From positions 14,920,201-14,984,200 of the forward strand of contig OW203732.1 in assembly GCA_934045075.1 (NCBI GenBank): DNA of 64,000 bases. Direction: 5' to 3'. A model generated the notes under the pieces. It saw only the letters and a list, made by a program, of their open reading frames with translations, was not told the DNA's origin and did no database searches. Positions 1-10,452 of this stretch are shown here, one piece after another. The stretch's first letter is position 1. Every line of letters starts with the position of its first letter. A program made the translations under genes and the position numbers. Source of the DNA: Yponomeuta sedellus (lineage: Eukaryota > Arthropoda > Insecta > Lepidoptera > Yponomeutidae).

Positions 1-636
1 AAACTTGCGAGGCGGGAAGATGGGCACACAGAACATAAAAAAGGTGGCAATCACAGCGGCCGAGGGACGATGGTCAGTAGGCGTGTTTATATGCTCTGTG
101 CAGTAGGCAGTTTGTAGTATTACCATTGAATTAATTCAATGGTATTACACTTTGGGGCAGACCAGCGACCCGATGGTCGAACGATATCGAGAGTCGGCAG
201 AGGGTCCGTGGGTGCGGCAGGCACGGGACCGTGAGAAATGGCATTTAACGGCATATACCTACCCAGCAGTGGGCAGTGGTGGGCTAAGGTGATGATGATG
301 GTGGTATCAAGAACGAAACATCCTTGTAATCCTTGTGAGGTATCCAGTGTGTACAATCGACAGCATGTTAACCATTATTGATTAGAGTGTACGCAAAGGT
401 TGATGTGCCGTCGACTTTACCCAAGATGTGCTGTCTGTCTTGTTAAAATGAACAGCTGGCTTTAGGATTTACTTACACAGTTTTTGTACTTAGGACAGTT
501 TAAAAAATATAGGTACCTACATACTAACTATATCGCAAATCGCACACAATTTCTGTTTTTCCTTTTCACAGAAAAATAAACCTTTCTATGTAATAATTAG
601 TGAACAGCAATGATAATCAGAACAGACGTGAGGAAT

Positions 637-1050
637 CAGGAAAAAAAACCGGGCAAGTGCGAGTTGGACTCGCGCACCGAGTTTTCGGTACTTTGTAGGT
701 TACATTATTATAAATAGTACATTAAAAAATAGGTTAGGAATCGGAGTCTCGCAATTTTTTCCGACCTTTTCCCAAATTTATAGGCATTTTTTTATGATTT
801 AATATCGAAAGTGCCTATAGTTTTTATATCTTTTCCTGTATTTGTAGTGCCTGCCGAACTACATAATAATTTAAGGTCACTTCGAAATACAATAATTTTG
901 ATTCCCTTGAATGTCGAAATATTAAGTTTGTTTGCGGCAAACGGCCTTAACTTTTTTTTGAACGGAATAAAATTTCTGTTTTTCCTTTGACATACGGAAC
1001 CCAAAGACTACCTAAAGATCTAACAGAACCCTAAGAACTGTCAGATGTGA
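637..1050. repeat. Interspersed repeat starting 'ACCGGGCAAGTGCGAG'
   Basis: The block opens with an A-run and ACCGGGCAAGTGCGAGTTGG, a motif I recognise as a frequent lepidopteran interspersed repeat. It ends near GACTACCTAAAGATCTAACAG, followed by AACCCTAA. Boundaries are approximate. No second copy occurs in this window, so the family assignment rests on recall only. Confidence 0.4.
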
Positions 1051-1088
1051 ATATGTGATAGTCTGTCAGGGTTGCCAGATGAGGCGAT

Positions 1089-1199
1089 TTATCGCCAATT
1101 CACCTTCTGAGATAGTCCACTATCAGAAGGAGAATTGGCGATCAAAAATTACAATCGGTGAGCAGGCGCATCAAATCCTGTGAGCTTACAGGATTTGAT
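1089..1199. repeat. Two adjacent hairpins
   Basis: The first is an imperfect inverted repeat whose arms are built on ATCGCCAATTC and GAATTGGCGAT, with CCTTCTG/CAGAAGG further inside (1089-1142). The second is a perfect 12-bp stem, ATCAAATCCTGT / ACAGGATTTGAT, with a 6-nt loop (1170-1199). They may be remnants of a small fold-back element. No function is inferred. Confidence 0.5.
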
Positions 1200-2084
1200 A
1201 TATTTACAGGATGACATATTTTACAACAGACAAGTCACCGAAAAATTTCGGTGTCAATACCGAAAAGTTAGTTATGTCAATAGTTTTTATTATATTACGT
1301 ATTTTTGCATGCCTTTCTTTATCGATTCTTTGCGTTGTTTGGATTTATCTTGCCTGTAAATACAGGTCTATCTCCACTTTTAACATTTAACATAGGTCCG
1401 TAAAAAGTACTTATTTAAAGAATTTTCAAATGAACTATTGAGAGAAGTTTTAAAAACCGCTGCGTATAAAACAACAAGCGCCTTAATAATAAAAGAGCAA
1501 TTTTATTGAGGTGATCTGGGGCAAGGCAACAGCCTAAAAACTCTGGCGATTTCGGATACACGAACTTAGGCTAAACAACCCCTTTGAAAGAGACTTTAAA
1601 AAAATATATAAAGATGCTTTGATCTGTAGAGTGCGCTGATGCAAACCTTTTCTGAATCAAAGCAGGCCAGCCGACCAGAAACTAAAAAAACCTATCTGCA
1701 TAGCGGCTATCAGCGGAAACACCCTTGCTCCCTGCCGTTCCCGGCTGGGCTACGAACATTACCATCTAGGTAATTACATTTTGGTGAACCCAACTTCAAG
1801 CTGTCAAAAAAGCTGACCTTAAAACGAGACAGTAGGCGACTATTTTTCAAAATTTTTGCGACATGGCCAGCTATCATCTGGCAGCACTGCTGTCTGTTGG
1901 TATGGTAAAAAACGAAATTAAAAGTCAAAACATCGCACGCATCTAAAAATCTCGGTACTTAGCAAACCAACAGTTATTAGATAATATTTTTTGTGTTTTA
2001 TTTGAATTAAGTACACGCAAATGCCCTAATGTAAACAAAAATTCGTCCTTCATCGTTACATCGTCAAATCCTCGCAAAGCTGTC

Positions 2085-4137
2085 ATGTCGCCGAAGATTT
2101 TGATTCCCATTGTTTTGCTTGTCTTCTGTCGGAATGTTTGTGCTTCGGACGAAGCTTCAATGGAGAAAGTTATCGTGGACTGTAGCACTTTACGCCTAGG
2201 GCAGTTCATTTGCCCTGACCCAAGTATAAATCAAATCGATCCAGATACACAGCAGTTCAGAGGTTGTGAAAAGGGGAAAGATTATGTTTCTGAAGGAGAA
2301 GCCAAAGGTATGTTTTCTTTACCAAAATTCATCTTATATAGTAGTTATTTAGTGGCTCAGCCCGGTTTGGTCAATTGGAAGCAAGTGGAGAATCTATTAA
2401 TTAAACTTATATATTTAATGATTTATAGATTCTTCACTTGCTGCAGAAAAATATCATCTCTGTAGATATCTGTGTGATTTTTAAAGATCTTCTTGTTTAT
2501 TCTTTTCAGTACAATGCATCGCTGCAGACAATATAATATGTGAGGGGACACAAAACTCCACCTTCTGGAGGAAGATGCCATGTAAATGGACGTAAGACAA
2601 CTACCTTATGCTTGATTTCACTAAAACTTTACCTTTTTTGTGTGTAAAAGTGCCCTGTTAATGCCCATCAGTATTAAGTTGAAAATGAAAACCCAGGAAG
2701 GGTAGTCGGAGACTTTTGACTCCTGACTTTTTCGTTTCATAACATTCATTAGGCGCTGCATGCAAACATTTTTAAATGCTTATTTTATATTGCATAAAAT
2801 AGTCCAAAATATGAAAGTTGCCTCATTGGTACAGATGTGCTCTTCAGCTCGCCAGAGGTTAATGCTACTTAATTAATTTTAAGTGAAAATTTTTTTGGTT
2901 TATAACCAGGATGTCTTGATATTGAGGCAGCATAACATTAATTTGAAGGTTGGCTTAGTAGTTATTTTGGTTTTAAATGTTTTTGCCACTTATTGTGGGT
3001 TCTGGGTATTATTGACCTAAAATGCCTGTTTTTAGCAGAAATTTATTGAAGACCTACTATCTTGGCCTAAGTCCTAGGCTGTGTATAATTTTATTGTTAT
3101 TCAAATTTCTGTGGGTCACTTTTAGTGAAAAATATCTTTAAAAATACCTATAATCTATATAGATAATAGATATTTTTTTATTGGTGGCATTAGCTATTTT
3201 TAGAAAGTAACATAAGGCAAGGGTTTTCTAGCTAGGACAACATTGGAGAAAAACTTGATTTTCTCCTATACTGGAGCCATCACAGTGTCATTCTTCATAT
3301 GAGACTAATGTTTATTTTGTAAGCTTAACTAACATCTCAGTGTAGAAAATAATCTAAAAATATTTTTACAAAGTTCCTCTTCAATCCTGAGTTTTTAAGA
3401 AACAAAAGCAATTTTCGTAATTAGTCAAAGCATAGAATCTAGGTATTGTTACCTAACCACAGCCTTTTTGTTTTGTTACCAGGAACGGCTACTCCCTAGA
3501 AGTGGCACTGTTGCTCTCAGTGTTCCTAGGCATGTTTGGTCTTGACCGGTTCTATCTGGGCTATCCTGGGATTGGTCTAGCAAAGCTGTGCACGCTGGGC
3601 TTCATGTTCATCGGTCAGCTACTGGACATTATATTGATTGCAGCTCAGGTATATAAAACATGCTTTCTAACCGTTTCAAATTTTAAAATCATTTAAACAT
3701 GACAATACTAGTTACTTTATTGTCAGAAACCAATTGGAACCATTTGTTAGGAAAAGTTTGAATGTTTTGGCAATACAACCCAACAAATGTATGCAATTTC
3801 CATTTTTGTGTACAATAAAGCGCATAGGTACTCCATCCATCTATTATAAAGAAATTGCAACTCTCAGTAGCCTGTATTAATACTGTTCCCAATTATTTAC
3901 AAAGTATAATTACGTTTTACCAAATAAATAATTGCGATTAGACCCGTTTAATATATAACTACATAGGAGTATCGCAAATCAATAAGAAATATTAAAGTAT
4001 AACTGTTTGTTTAGGTTGTGGGCCCTGCCGATGGTTCAGCCTACATAATCCCATACTATGGAGCTGGAGTGACAATTATCAGAAGCGACAACGACACATA
4101 CCTACTGCCCCAGTTGGACTGGCACAACATCACTTGA
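2085..4137 (+). CDS. TM2 domain-containing protein, TM2D1 type (4 exons)
   Basis: Exons 2085-2307, 2510-2591, 3483-3648 and 4015-4137 join in phase with GT-AG introns into 197 codons plus stop. This is close to the length I recall for animal TM2D1. The product starts with a hydrophobic signal peptide (about residues 1-21). A short cysteine-containing extracellular part follows, including ECxGTQNSTFW-like residues with a possible N-glycosylation site. Next comes the TM2 domain: a first transmembrane helix (VALLLSVFLGMFG), the hallmark DRF turn in GLDRFYLGY, and a second helix (LGFMFIGQLLDIILIAAQ). The C-terminal VVGPADGSAYIIPYYG block is the TM2D1-type tail. In flies the three TM2D proteins (almondex, amaretto, biscotti) act in Notch signalling; by recall the TM2D1 form corresponds to CG10795/biscotti. 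The start is the only ATG giving a signal peptide. The gene converges on ECSIT. Assignment to TM2D1 rather than TM2D2 or TM2D3 rests on the tail and is fairly secure. Confidence 0.9.
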
Positions 4138-4487
4138 CAGTGGGGTACCATATCCTTTGAGGTGGAGGACGACTACGAATGGACTTAAGTTTAAGTGTGT
4201 TTTCTCTCTTAAAGAAACCCTGTAAATATGTATAGCTGTTAAGTTATTCAGGAGTGCATTAAGATATGATTAGGTGCATTCAGATACAGTTGTTAATGAA
4301 CTTCACCCCAAACAGTTAATGGTGTTATGTTGAATAATTATTTTGCTGTAGCCCCTTTTTCCCTAAATGGCTGTTTCTTGAAATGGCAGCCTACCAATAG
4401 CAGACGCGCCATCTGTGCTATGCGCATAGTTTCCTCTATGAAAATTAAGTCAATCATCAGTGTCTAAATGTTTCCAATGTATCTGTA

Positions 4488-4493
4488 AATAAA
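4488..4493 (+). terminator. Poly(A) signal of the TM2D1-type gene
   Basis: AATAAA lies 351 bases past the stop codon at 4137 and is followed by a T/G-rich stretch (TGTTTTTTGG), as expected for a cleavage site. Confidence 0.65.
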
Positions 4494-4525
4494 ATGTTTT
4501 TTGGTAGGTTTTATAAATAGTCTCA

Positions 4526-4531
4526 TTTATT
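4526..4531 (-). terminator. Poly(A) signal of ECSIT
   Basis: TTTATT on the + strand reads AATAAA on the - strand, 96 bases past the ECSIT stop at 4627. It is about 40 bp from the opposing signal of the TM2D1-type gene, so the two 3' UTRs meet or overlap here. Confidence 0.6.
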
Positions 4532-4626
4532 TCACAAACTTAACAGCGCGACACAGAACTAAATGCCCATTTTGGCAGGCCACAGTATCTTCTGTGATTG
4601 TGGAAACCAAACTTAGCTAATACGAA

Positions 4627-7600
4627 TTATTGAGGCCTATTTTGTTCTTTTTCTTCATTGTCAGTTGTTGCAGGTTGTGTCTTCGGTATTGACAAGTCAT
4701 TTGGCGGTGATATTAGAGTAAATATGACAGGTGTATTAGCAATTGATGGATTGCCATTTTTCTCTAGTAACCTTATCCATGATAGCAAAGAATCTCTTGA
4801 GGATGTTCCTAAAAATAAATAACTTTTGTACACACATTTCATCTGACACTTGAATCTTGGATGTAAAGTGCGTTTCACGAAAGAAGTCCCTTGGATTTAG
4901 CAAATATAGTCTCTATTACATGGTGATAAGAATTTCTTGAAAGGAACTATAATATGTAGAGTGCGTTGAACTATGAAACGCACTCTACAGGTAATGATCA
5001 GAGTAAAAAAAAAATATTTTCGCCAATATTCCTATCTATCTTTACTATAAGTATCATAGTTAGGATATTGGATGTAAAGCAGTGGCATTACTTCAAAATA
5101 TTATTTTTACCTGTAGCACAAATGGACAATATAGTTCCATCATCTTGTTCATGGATAGTACATTTGACTGCTGGCAACTTGGTCTTGCCAAAAACACCAG
5201 GAATTCCAGTGGGCTTCTCTATGTTGGAGACATCTGTTGGAAAACAAAATCATGACTGTATTATGACTGGCTTATGACTGCATTTTTAGTGTGAATAAGT
5301 TGCATACCTACATTTGTGTTTAGTAGAAATTGCCTTTAGATTTGTAGATTTGCCTTTGGGCGCAAGCTCAAGGCATATCTGCTTGAACAGCAGAGACTTT
5401 TATATCCCGATCGAACTTCGCGCCGCAGACCCACTACGACTAACTGACGTAACTACGAGTATGTGATCGCATCGAGGATGCGTATTTACTGCGTATTTAT
5501 TCTATCTTTACCATATATGTATATATAATGTATATATATTTAATATTTCATATTTAAATACAAGTACATTATAATATCCACGTTTATTCTCTTTTATATG
5601 AATATGCACAGATATGTATTATTTATTAATTGACATATTTCGTTAACTTGGCCTAACTTTATAGCAACATTTTTATTTTGTTTACACACGTTTATTATTA
5701 TGTCGACTGTCTTTACTGTTATGTTGAATGTATTTATTATATTGTTTTATTTATTACTTTGCGGCAGGCCACGCCGCGCTCTGGAGCACTTAGGGCTTTC
5801 GGTACTGACTGAAAATCAGCGCTGAGGGTTCACGCCCCCAGCACTATGCTGAGTCAGTTGCCATTTGCAGCAGCAGAGACACACCGCGACAAAGTTTGTA
5901 ATGTGTTTTTTTTAGTTATTTTCACGGTCAATACTTTATTTGTCTTTGTACTTTAATTTATTTGTGTGTAACTGTTGTTGCAATAAATGTTTTCATTCTT
6001 TTCTTTCTTTCTTTCTTTCTAAATTACACTAACGCTTTTGGACTGTGATAATTCCTTAGTTAATAAACAAATTGATCGATTTACTTTCAACAAAAGTATG
6101 GGGCACATAAAGTAAACAGAATTTATAAAGAAAATTATTTTTTCTTTACCATCAGGATCCTGATCATCTTTCGGAGGATCCCTAACTTTTCCCAATAGCA
6201 TGAAGTATGTGACAATTTGGTCTCTCAGGTAGACTGGATAAGGTCCTTTCACTACCAGTGCTTCATCTGTTGGTTGGCCTGCTAATAACATTTGTTGTTG
6301 GGGGCTTTGAGCACTGACTATCCATGTCTTGTCTAGTGATGCATCAATCTCAGCTGTCTGGAATTCATATAGAAATCAAAATTACAGTTGGCAAGACAGC
6401 TATCATAGCAATCATCAGTGTAGTTGTTCTTCTTCTTTTGAGTTAGTGCTCTGTTTGCTTCTGCTGTCACAAGTTACCACAGGATTTTTTTAAAGAGAAG
6501 GCCTGTGCTATGCACTCAGACGTATATATATGTGGTCGCACTGCCTTCGCTCGAAGAGAGAATGGGCTTAATAACCACACATGTCCACTGCAGATTGGCA
6601 TTTCAAGTGCTGAAATAGTTCAGACAGTTAGGTTCCCTCACAATGTTTTCCTTCACCGTTTTCGAGTGGTAAGGTAAATAACTTCACAAACTTACATACC
6701 CATAACAGCCCTATTGAGAAGCTGGTCATCTACCACTCCTCTAACATCCTCAACTAATTGTGAGCCATAGTCAAAAAGGTACCGTCGTGAAACCAGATAA
6801 GATAATCAAAACTTTGTAGCATATTTTTTATTTCCAGAAAGCAAATATTTACAATAGTTTAGTAATTGTCGCTGTAAGTGGTGGTTGTTTTACCTGCCAC
6901 ACATGAAGCTTTGTATCCGCGTCAACTGACGTTATCCTTTGGATGGCTAGGACAGCTAATTCCAATGTATCCTGTGGCAGCTCAGGAGGCAAATACCAAG
7001 GGCTCAGGTTTTTGAACTTTGGCATCCAGTACATCATTCGCCAGAGCTTTCGGAGAGGTATACCACGCCGTCCAAAAACATTCAGCAACATCTGCTCCAT
7101 TTCAGTATCCGGCATTACACCTACAAGAAAACATTCCATAATACAGCTGATTGTAATGAATATATACAGTGTATAATTGGAGGCCTGGAGTGAGATTAGA
7201 GAATAGTTGACATTCTGTAAAGAGAGAGACTGGCTGGATTTATATTTCAAAGTCTTGCTACATACAATGAAACTAAGTGAAGTCATCTCAGATCTAAGTA
7301 GGTTGGTAAGTTAAGTTTGGAAGATTGAAGAAAAACAGGTTTGGTGCGTAACATGGAGGCAATTACCATTGTCTTCCATTTGTTCCAAAAGGTCTACAGC
7401 ACACTGTTGCTGCTTAGGATAATGCATGAATTCTGCTTGGAATATGTTTGTTGGTATGAATTTTCCTTTGGGCAACACATCAATGAGAGCCTTGTACACT
7501 TCGAGATCTTTTTGGACTCCAAATTCCTTCATCCTGCCCAAAGCAGCATAGATGAACTCGACGTGACCTCGTCTCCTTGTGTCTTGCTCTTCAAACAATT

Positions 7601-7751
7601 TTATCACTTGCACATACGTATTCTTGTCCTTTACCTTCTTTACCACGAATGGGTCATAAGTAGCTACTGCTTTGTTTGTGCTTTTCCATCTGTTGAAAAT
7701 AATATTAGATGGTTTTGTCCTAAGTAAAGTTATTAATATTTTTGTAGCCAT
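4627..7751 (-). CDS. ECSIT: ECSIT, mitochondrial complex I assembly / Toll adaptor (5 exons)
   Basis: Reading the - strand, exons 7751-7367, 7120-6894, 6357-6150, 5233-5111 and 4808-4627 join in matching phases into 374 codons plus stop. The N-terminus (MATKILITLLRTKPSNIIF) is basic and amphipathic, as for a mitochondrial presequence. Exon 1 holds the ECSIT core (TYVQVIKLFEEQDTRRRGHV, then YKALIDVLPKGKFIP). Exon 2 holds VFGRRGIPLRKLWRMMYWMP, exon 3 GPYPVYLRDQIVTYFMLLGK, and exons 4-5 the C-terminal domain (IPGVFGKTKLPAVKCTIHEQ). Known animal ECSIT works in mitochondrial complex I assembly and as a TRAF6/Toll signalling adaptor. The product is shorter than the human protein (about 430 aa by recall), with an acidic, lysine-rich tail. 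Intron 3 contains a retroposon 3' end on the opposite strand and intron 2 a SINE remnant. The first ATG of the conserved frame is the start. Confidence 0.92.
4955..4989. repeat. Hairpin in ECSIT intron 4
   Basis: A perfect 13-bp stem (TGTAGAGTGCGTT / AACGCACTCTACA) with a 9-nt loop lies inside the last ECSIT intron. It could be the relic of a small inverted-repeat element. It is not near a splice site. Confidence 0.6.
5330..6021 (+). mobile_element. Non-LTR retroposon 3' end with (TTTC)n tail
   Basis: The block starts with a degraded coding-like segment (GCGCAAGCTCAAGGC onward). An AT-rich 3' UTR follows, then CTGAGTCAGTTGCCATTTGC and an AATAAATG signal, ending in a (TTTC)n run at 6000-6020. 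The CTGAGTCAGTTGCCAT...GCAGCAG part recurs in reverse at about 58290-58340, so it belongs to a dispersed family. It sits in ECSIT intron 3, antisense to the gene. Confidence 0.55.
6500..6690 (-). mobile_element. SINE 3' remnant in ECSIT intron 2
   Basis: Read on the - strand it shows the body of the SINE family at 49500-49830 and 63195-63445: GGTGAAGGAAAACATTGTG, then GCCCATTCTC and GGCCTTCTC-like tail motifs. The tRNA-like head is missing, so the copy is 5'-truncated. Confidence 0.5.
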
Positions 7752-8410
7752 TTTGATATTGTGGTAATTGTTCTATGGTAACTTCATCGTCTTATTCTTG
7801 TAAGGAAAAAACTGTATGTATGAATGCTTCATTAAATGTTGAGGGCACGTAAAAAATGTTCAAGACATTCTTTTCTTATTTTTATTTCAGTAACACAAAA
7901 ATAAACATAACCTCTAGGCCGCAACCAGACAGAGCACTTTTCACAGATATGAGATAATGAGATAATAGATTGATAATAGACACAGAGCATATTTTTTTTT
8001 TTTTAGTTCGTCCCGCAAGGAACCGGCTAAGGTCTTAGACCATGCTGCCACGTCTTTGGTTTTTGTTCTTCATTATGAGTTTTTGGGAGGTTAGTCTTCA
8101 GTATAATATATTTTTCATGCTGCCATGTCTTTGGTTTCTATTCTTCCATATAAACTAGATAGGAAATCAAAATGACATATACCACAGAAAATTCAGTGTT
8201 GCTAGTGCCCTGTGGCAAGATTTGCATTTTATTGATTTATTGATCAGTCAGATTGTCAAGCAAATATCAAATCCCGTTGCATAAGATTACAAAATGCAAT
8301 ATTATGTCACTCATAACAAGAGGAAGACCGAGAACTAGTCATGGATATGAATCACTTCAAGCACGATGCTTAGAGGAGACCACAAAAGGGTTAAGCTGTT
8401 ACACTAAAAC
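7752..8410. other. ECSIT upstream region
   Basis: This stretch must contain the ECSIT promoter and 5' UTR, transcribed leftward. No TATA box or clear core element can be named. Two related copies of 'CATGCTGCCA(C/T)GTCTTTGGTTT' occur at about 8041 and 8117, suggesting a short local duplication. Confidence 0.4.
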
Positions 8411-8712
8411 ATATATACTTTACAAACCTATTTAGAGGCTAAAAATTTCACCCATGCCGGGATTCGAACCCGCAACCTCTGGCTATCCGTGCCAGGCACG
8501 GCACAAAAGGGTTAAGCTGTTACACTAAAACATCATGCCGGGATTCGAACCCGCAACCTCTGGCTATCCGTGCCGTGCCTGGCACGGATAGCCAGAGGTT
8601 GCGGGTTCGAATCCCGGCATGGGTGAAATTTTTAGCCTCTAAATAGGTTTTTAAATTTGTCCTTAGCACGGGTTAGTGCATTAAAATAAAATAAAATAAT
8701 ATATACTTTACA
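8411..8712. repeat. Fold-back tRNA-like repeat with 14-bp target duplication
   Basis: The insertion is bounded by a perfect 14-bp direct repeat, ATATATACTTTACA (8411-8424 and 8699-8712). Inside, the left part reads the tRNA-like repeat family on the - strand, partly duplicated (CCGGGATTCGAACCCGCAAC occurs twice). The right part reads it on the + strand and ends in an A-rich tail (ATTAAAATAAAATAAAAT). The two orientations share TGGCACGGATAGCCAGAGG...CCCGGCATGGG and form a long hairpin. GGGTTAAGCTGTTACACTAAAACAT outside and inside the left arm is also duplicated. The + part keeps a B-box (GGTTCGAATCC) but lacks the A-box. Confidence 0.7.
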
Positions 8713-8824
8713 TCAAAGCACAGACCTCGTACGTTTTTGTTTCACGAAAATTTATTACTGTACAAAAGTTATCCCTATCTACAACATGTTTAAACCACTT
8801 TTTAAAATGAGATAATCGGATAAG

Positions 8825-8935
8825 AGATAAGGCGCTCTCTACGCGACATCACGGATCCCACGACCCGCGCGCCGGCGCGTCGCCACCTGCACAAAGGTGA
8901 ACCTCATTTAATCATGCCACGCGCGCGCGCGTTGT
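8825..8935. other. CpG-rich patch with CGCGCG runs
   Basis: A short GC- and CpG-rich segment (CGACCCGCGCGCCGGCGCGTC, then CGCGCGCGCG) stands out from the AT-rich surroundings. It lies about 1.1 kb upstream of ECSIT and 1.5 kb upstream of the secreted-protein gene. It might be regulatory or a repeat remnant; nothing in the sequence decides. Confidence 0.3.
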
Positions 8936-9169
8936 TTTAATGGTGCTGCCAAAATAACATATGTTTTTTTATCCAACTAGAATTTTTAATTGCTTATTGT
9001 TTTAACGCCCATCTTTATCAATAAGTTGTACGCCATGGAAGTAGTATTTCAGTAAGGCCAGTCAGACAATCTGCCAAGAGTAATGCAATTTTTTTTATCA
9101 AACCTTTAACGGGCAGAGCTGCTGTACATTTTTCATTGCGTTTGGACTTTACTTTAAAGGATTAATTAT

Positions 9170-9285
9170 ACTATTTTTATTTTTAATGCATTGACCCGTG
9201 CTAAGGTTGGCACGGATAGCCAGAGGTCGAGTGTTCAAATCCCGGCATGGGTGGAATTTTTAGCCTCTAAATAGGTTTTCAAAGG
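9170..9285 (+). repeat. tRNA-like repeat copy, truncated and rearranged
   Basis: It begins with the family's tail in reverse (TATTTTTAATGCATTGACCC, GTGCTAAGG) and runs straight into + strand body, TTGGCACGGATAGCCAGAGG, then GTTCAAATCCCGGCATGGGT and GCCTCTAAATAGG. The reverse-tail-to-forward-body junction resembles the end inversions seen in other copies in this window. Confidence 0.6.
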
Positions 9286-10452
9286 ATTAAACTTATGGTG
9301 GGCACTATTATCGGTACCACTGCCTGGTAAAGGGTTAAAAATAAAAGACCTAATTTATAAAAAAATGATTCCACTAAAACACTTTAGAGGCCTTATATTT
9401 AATCGGTTCCTTCTAAAATCTTTACCATAGACAGTTTACTAACTATTAAAGACAGTTTTTGGAGTGTTTACGGCGTTGTCTTTTTATAAACCAGGCCGAA
9501 AAGGTACAAGGAACGAATAAAAAGGTATACTATGTTTATTAACATAATAACTTAAATAACTAATTAAAACACTGAGGCACGCACGGACGTTACGTCCCTA
9601 AGGAAAGCATTTAAAAAGAAAGGGCACTAAAATGCGCGGACTTTACTTATATTGTCAACCATTTTTAATGACAGAACAAAAGTAAAAGTAAGTTCTTCTC
9701 AAAAGTTAGTTCTTGTAAGTTTTTTGGCATCTGCAAAAATAAATTTCCTTATTGCCTTATTTATCTAATACTATAAAAATGAAGTTTGTAATTTTAAAAG
9801 ACAATTTTATTGGGATTAGACACTGTGACGTTGTTAGTCATTAATGTTATAGAAAAGCGATATGAAGTAAGATTTAAAATTAAATTCCCGAACGGAAAGT
9901 AGGTAGCTAAAGAAATACCGCTTACACTTTGTGGTGTCATCTAGGTACCTTTATATCAATAATTAACTCAATTGGCGATTAATCGTTTTTTCTAGCAACA
10001 CTGACAGTTTTTTTTTTTGTGTGACATGTTGAAATGTCTCCGTTGGAAACTCAGAACAATATTGTTCTGAGGTTGGAACTTGTTTATTTCCAAAACCTGG
10101 TCACACTCACATCTTATTTCATGCCTAACTTCATGTCAGTTTGCCGTCTATCTCATTTTAGCATTGTTAACATATATTGGAAAGACAGAGATAACGACAT
10201 TGCTAGTGAAGCTAATGACATCTTATGATTGGTGGAAAAGGATTGATGACTAACTTCAATGTTTAAAAAATGACCGCATTTCTAATCAGTTGCATTTTTA
10301 ACGTCGAGGGTAGTGGTCACGTCAAATTATTAAAAACTTTGACGTATTCCAGTACGCTAAACTTTATAGTTTTCGATTGAATTAATGTGTAATAAATTTA
10401 CAGTGAAGTGTTAATTTTGGTGCATAGTGAACTGTGTTTTCATCTTTTAAAA
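9286..10452. other. Non-coding region upstream of the secreted-protein gene
   Basis: No exon is recognised. A perfect 22-bp palindrome, CTCAGAACAATATTGTTCTGAG, lies at 10047-10068. The last ~100 bases are AT-rich and should hold the promoter and 5' UTR of the gene starting at 10453; no TATA box is clear. Confidence 0.4.

Larger units (their letters stand above)
1..2084. other. Upstream flank, no gene recognised
   Basis: No convincing coding exon is visible; the short open frames here show no recognisable domain or exon structure. The stretch holds a perfect 24-bp palindrome at 121-144 (TACCATTGAATT and its complement), an interspersed repeat at about 637-1050 and two hairpins at 1089-1199. 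The last few hundred bases must contain the promoter and 5' UTR of the TM2D1-type gene that starts at 2085, but I see no clear TATA box. Confidence 0.5.
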
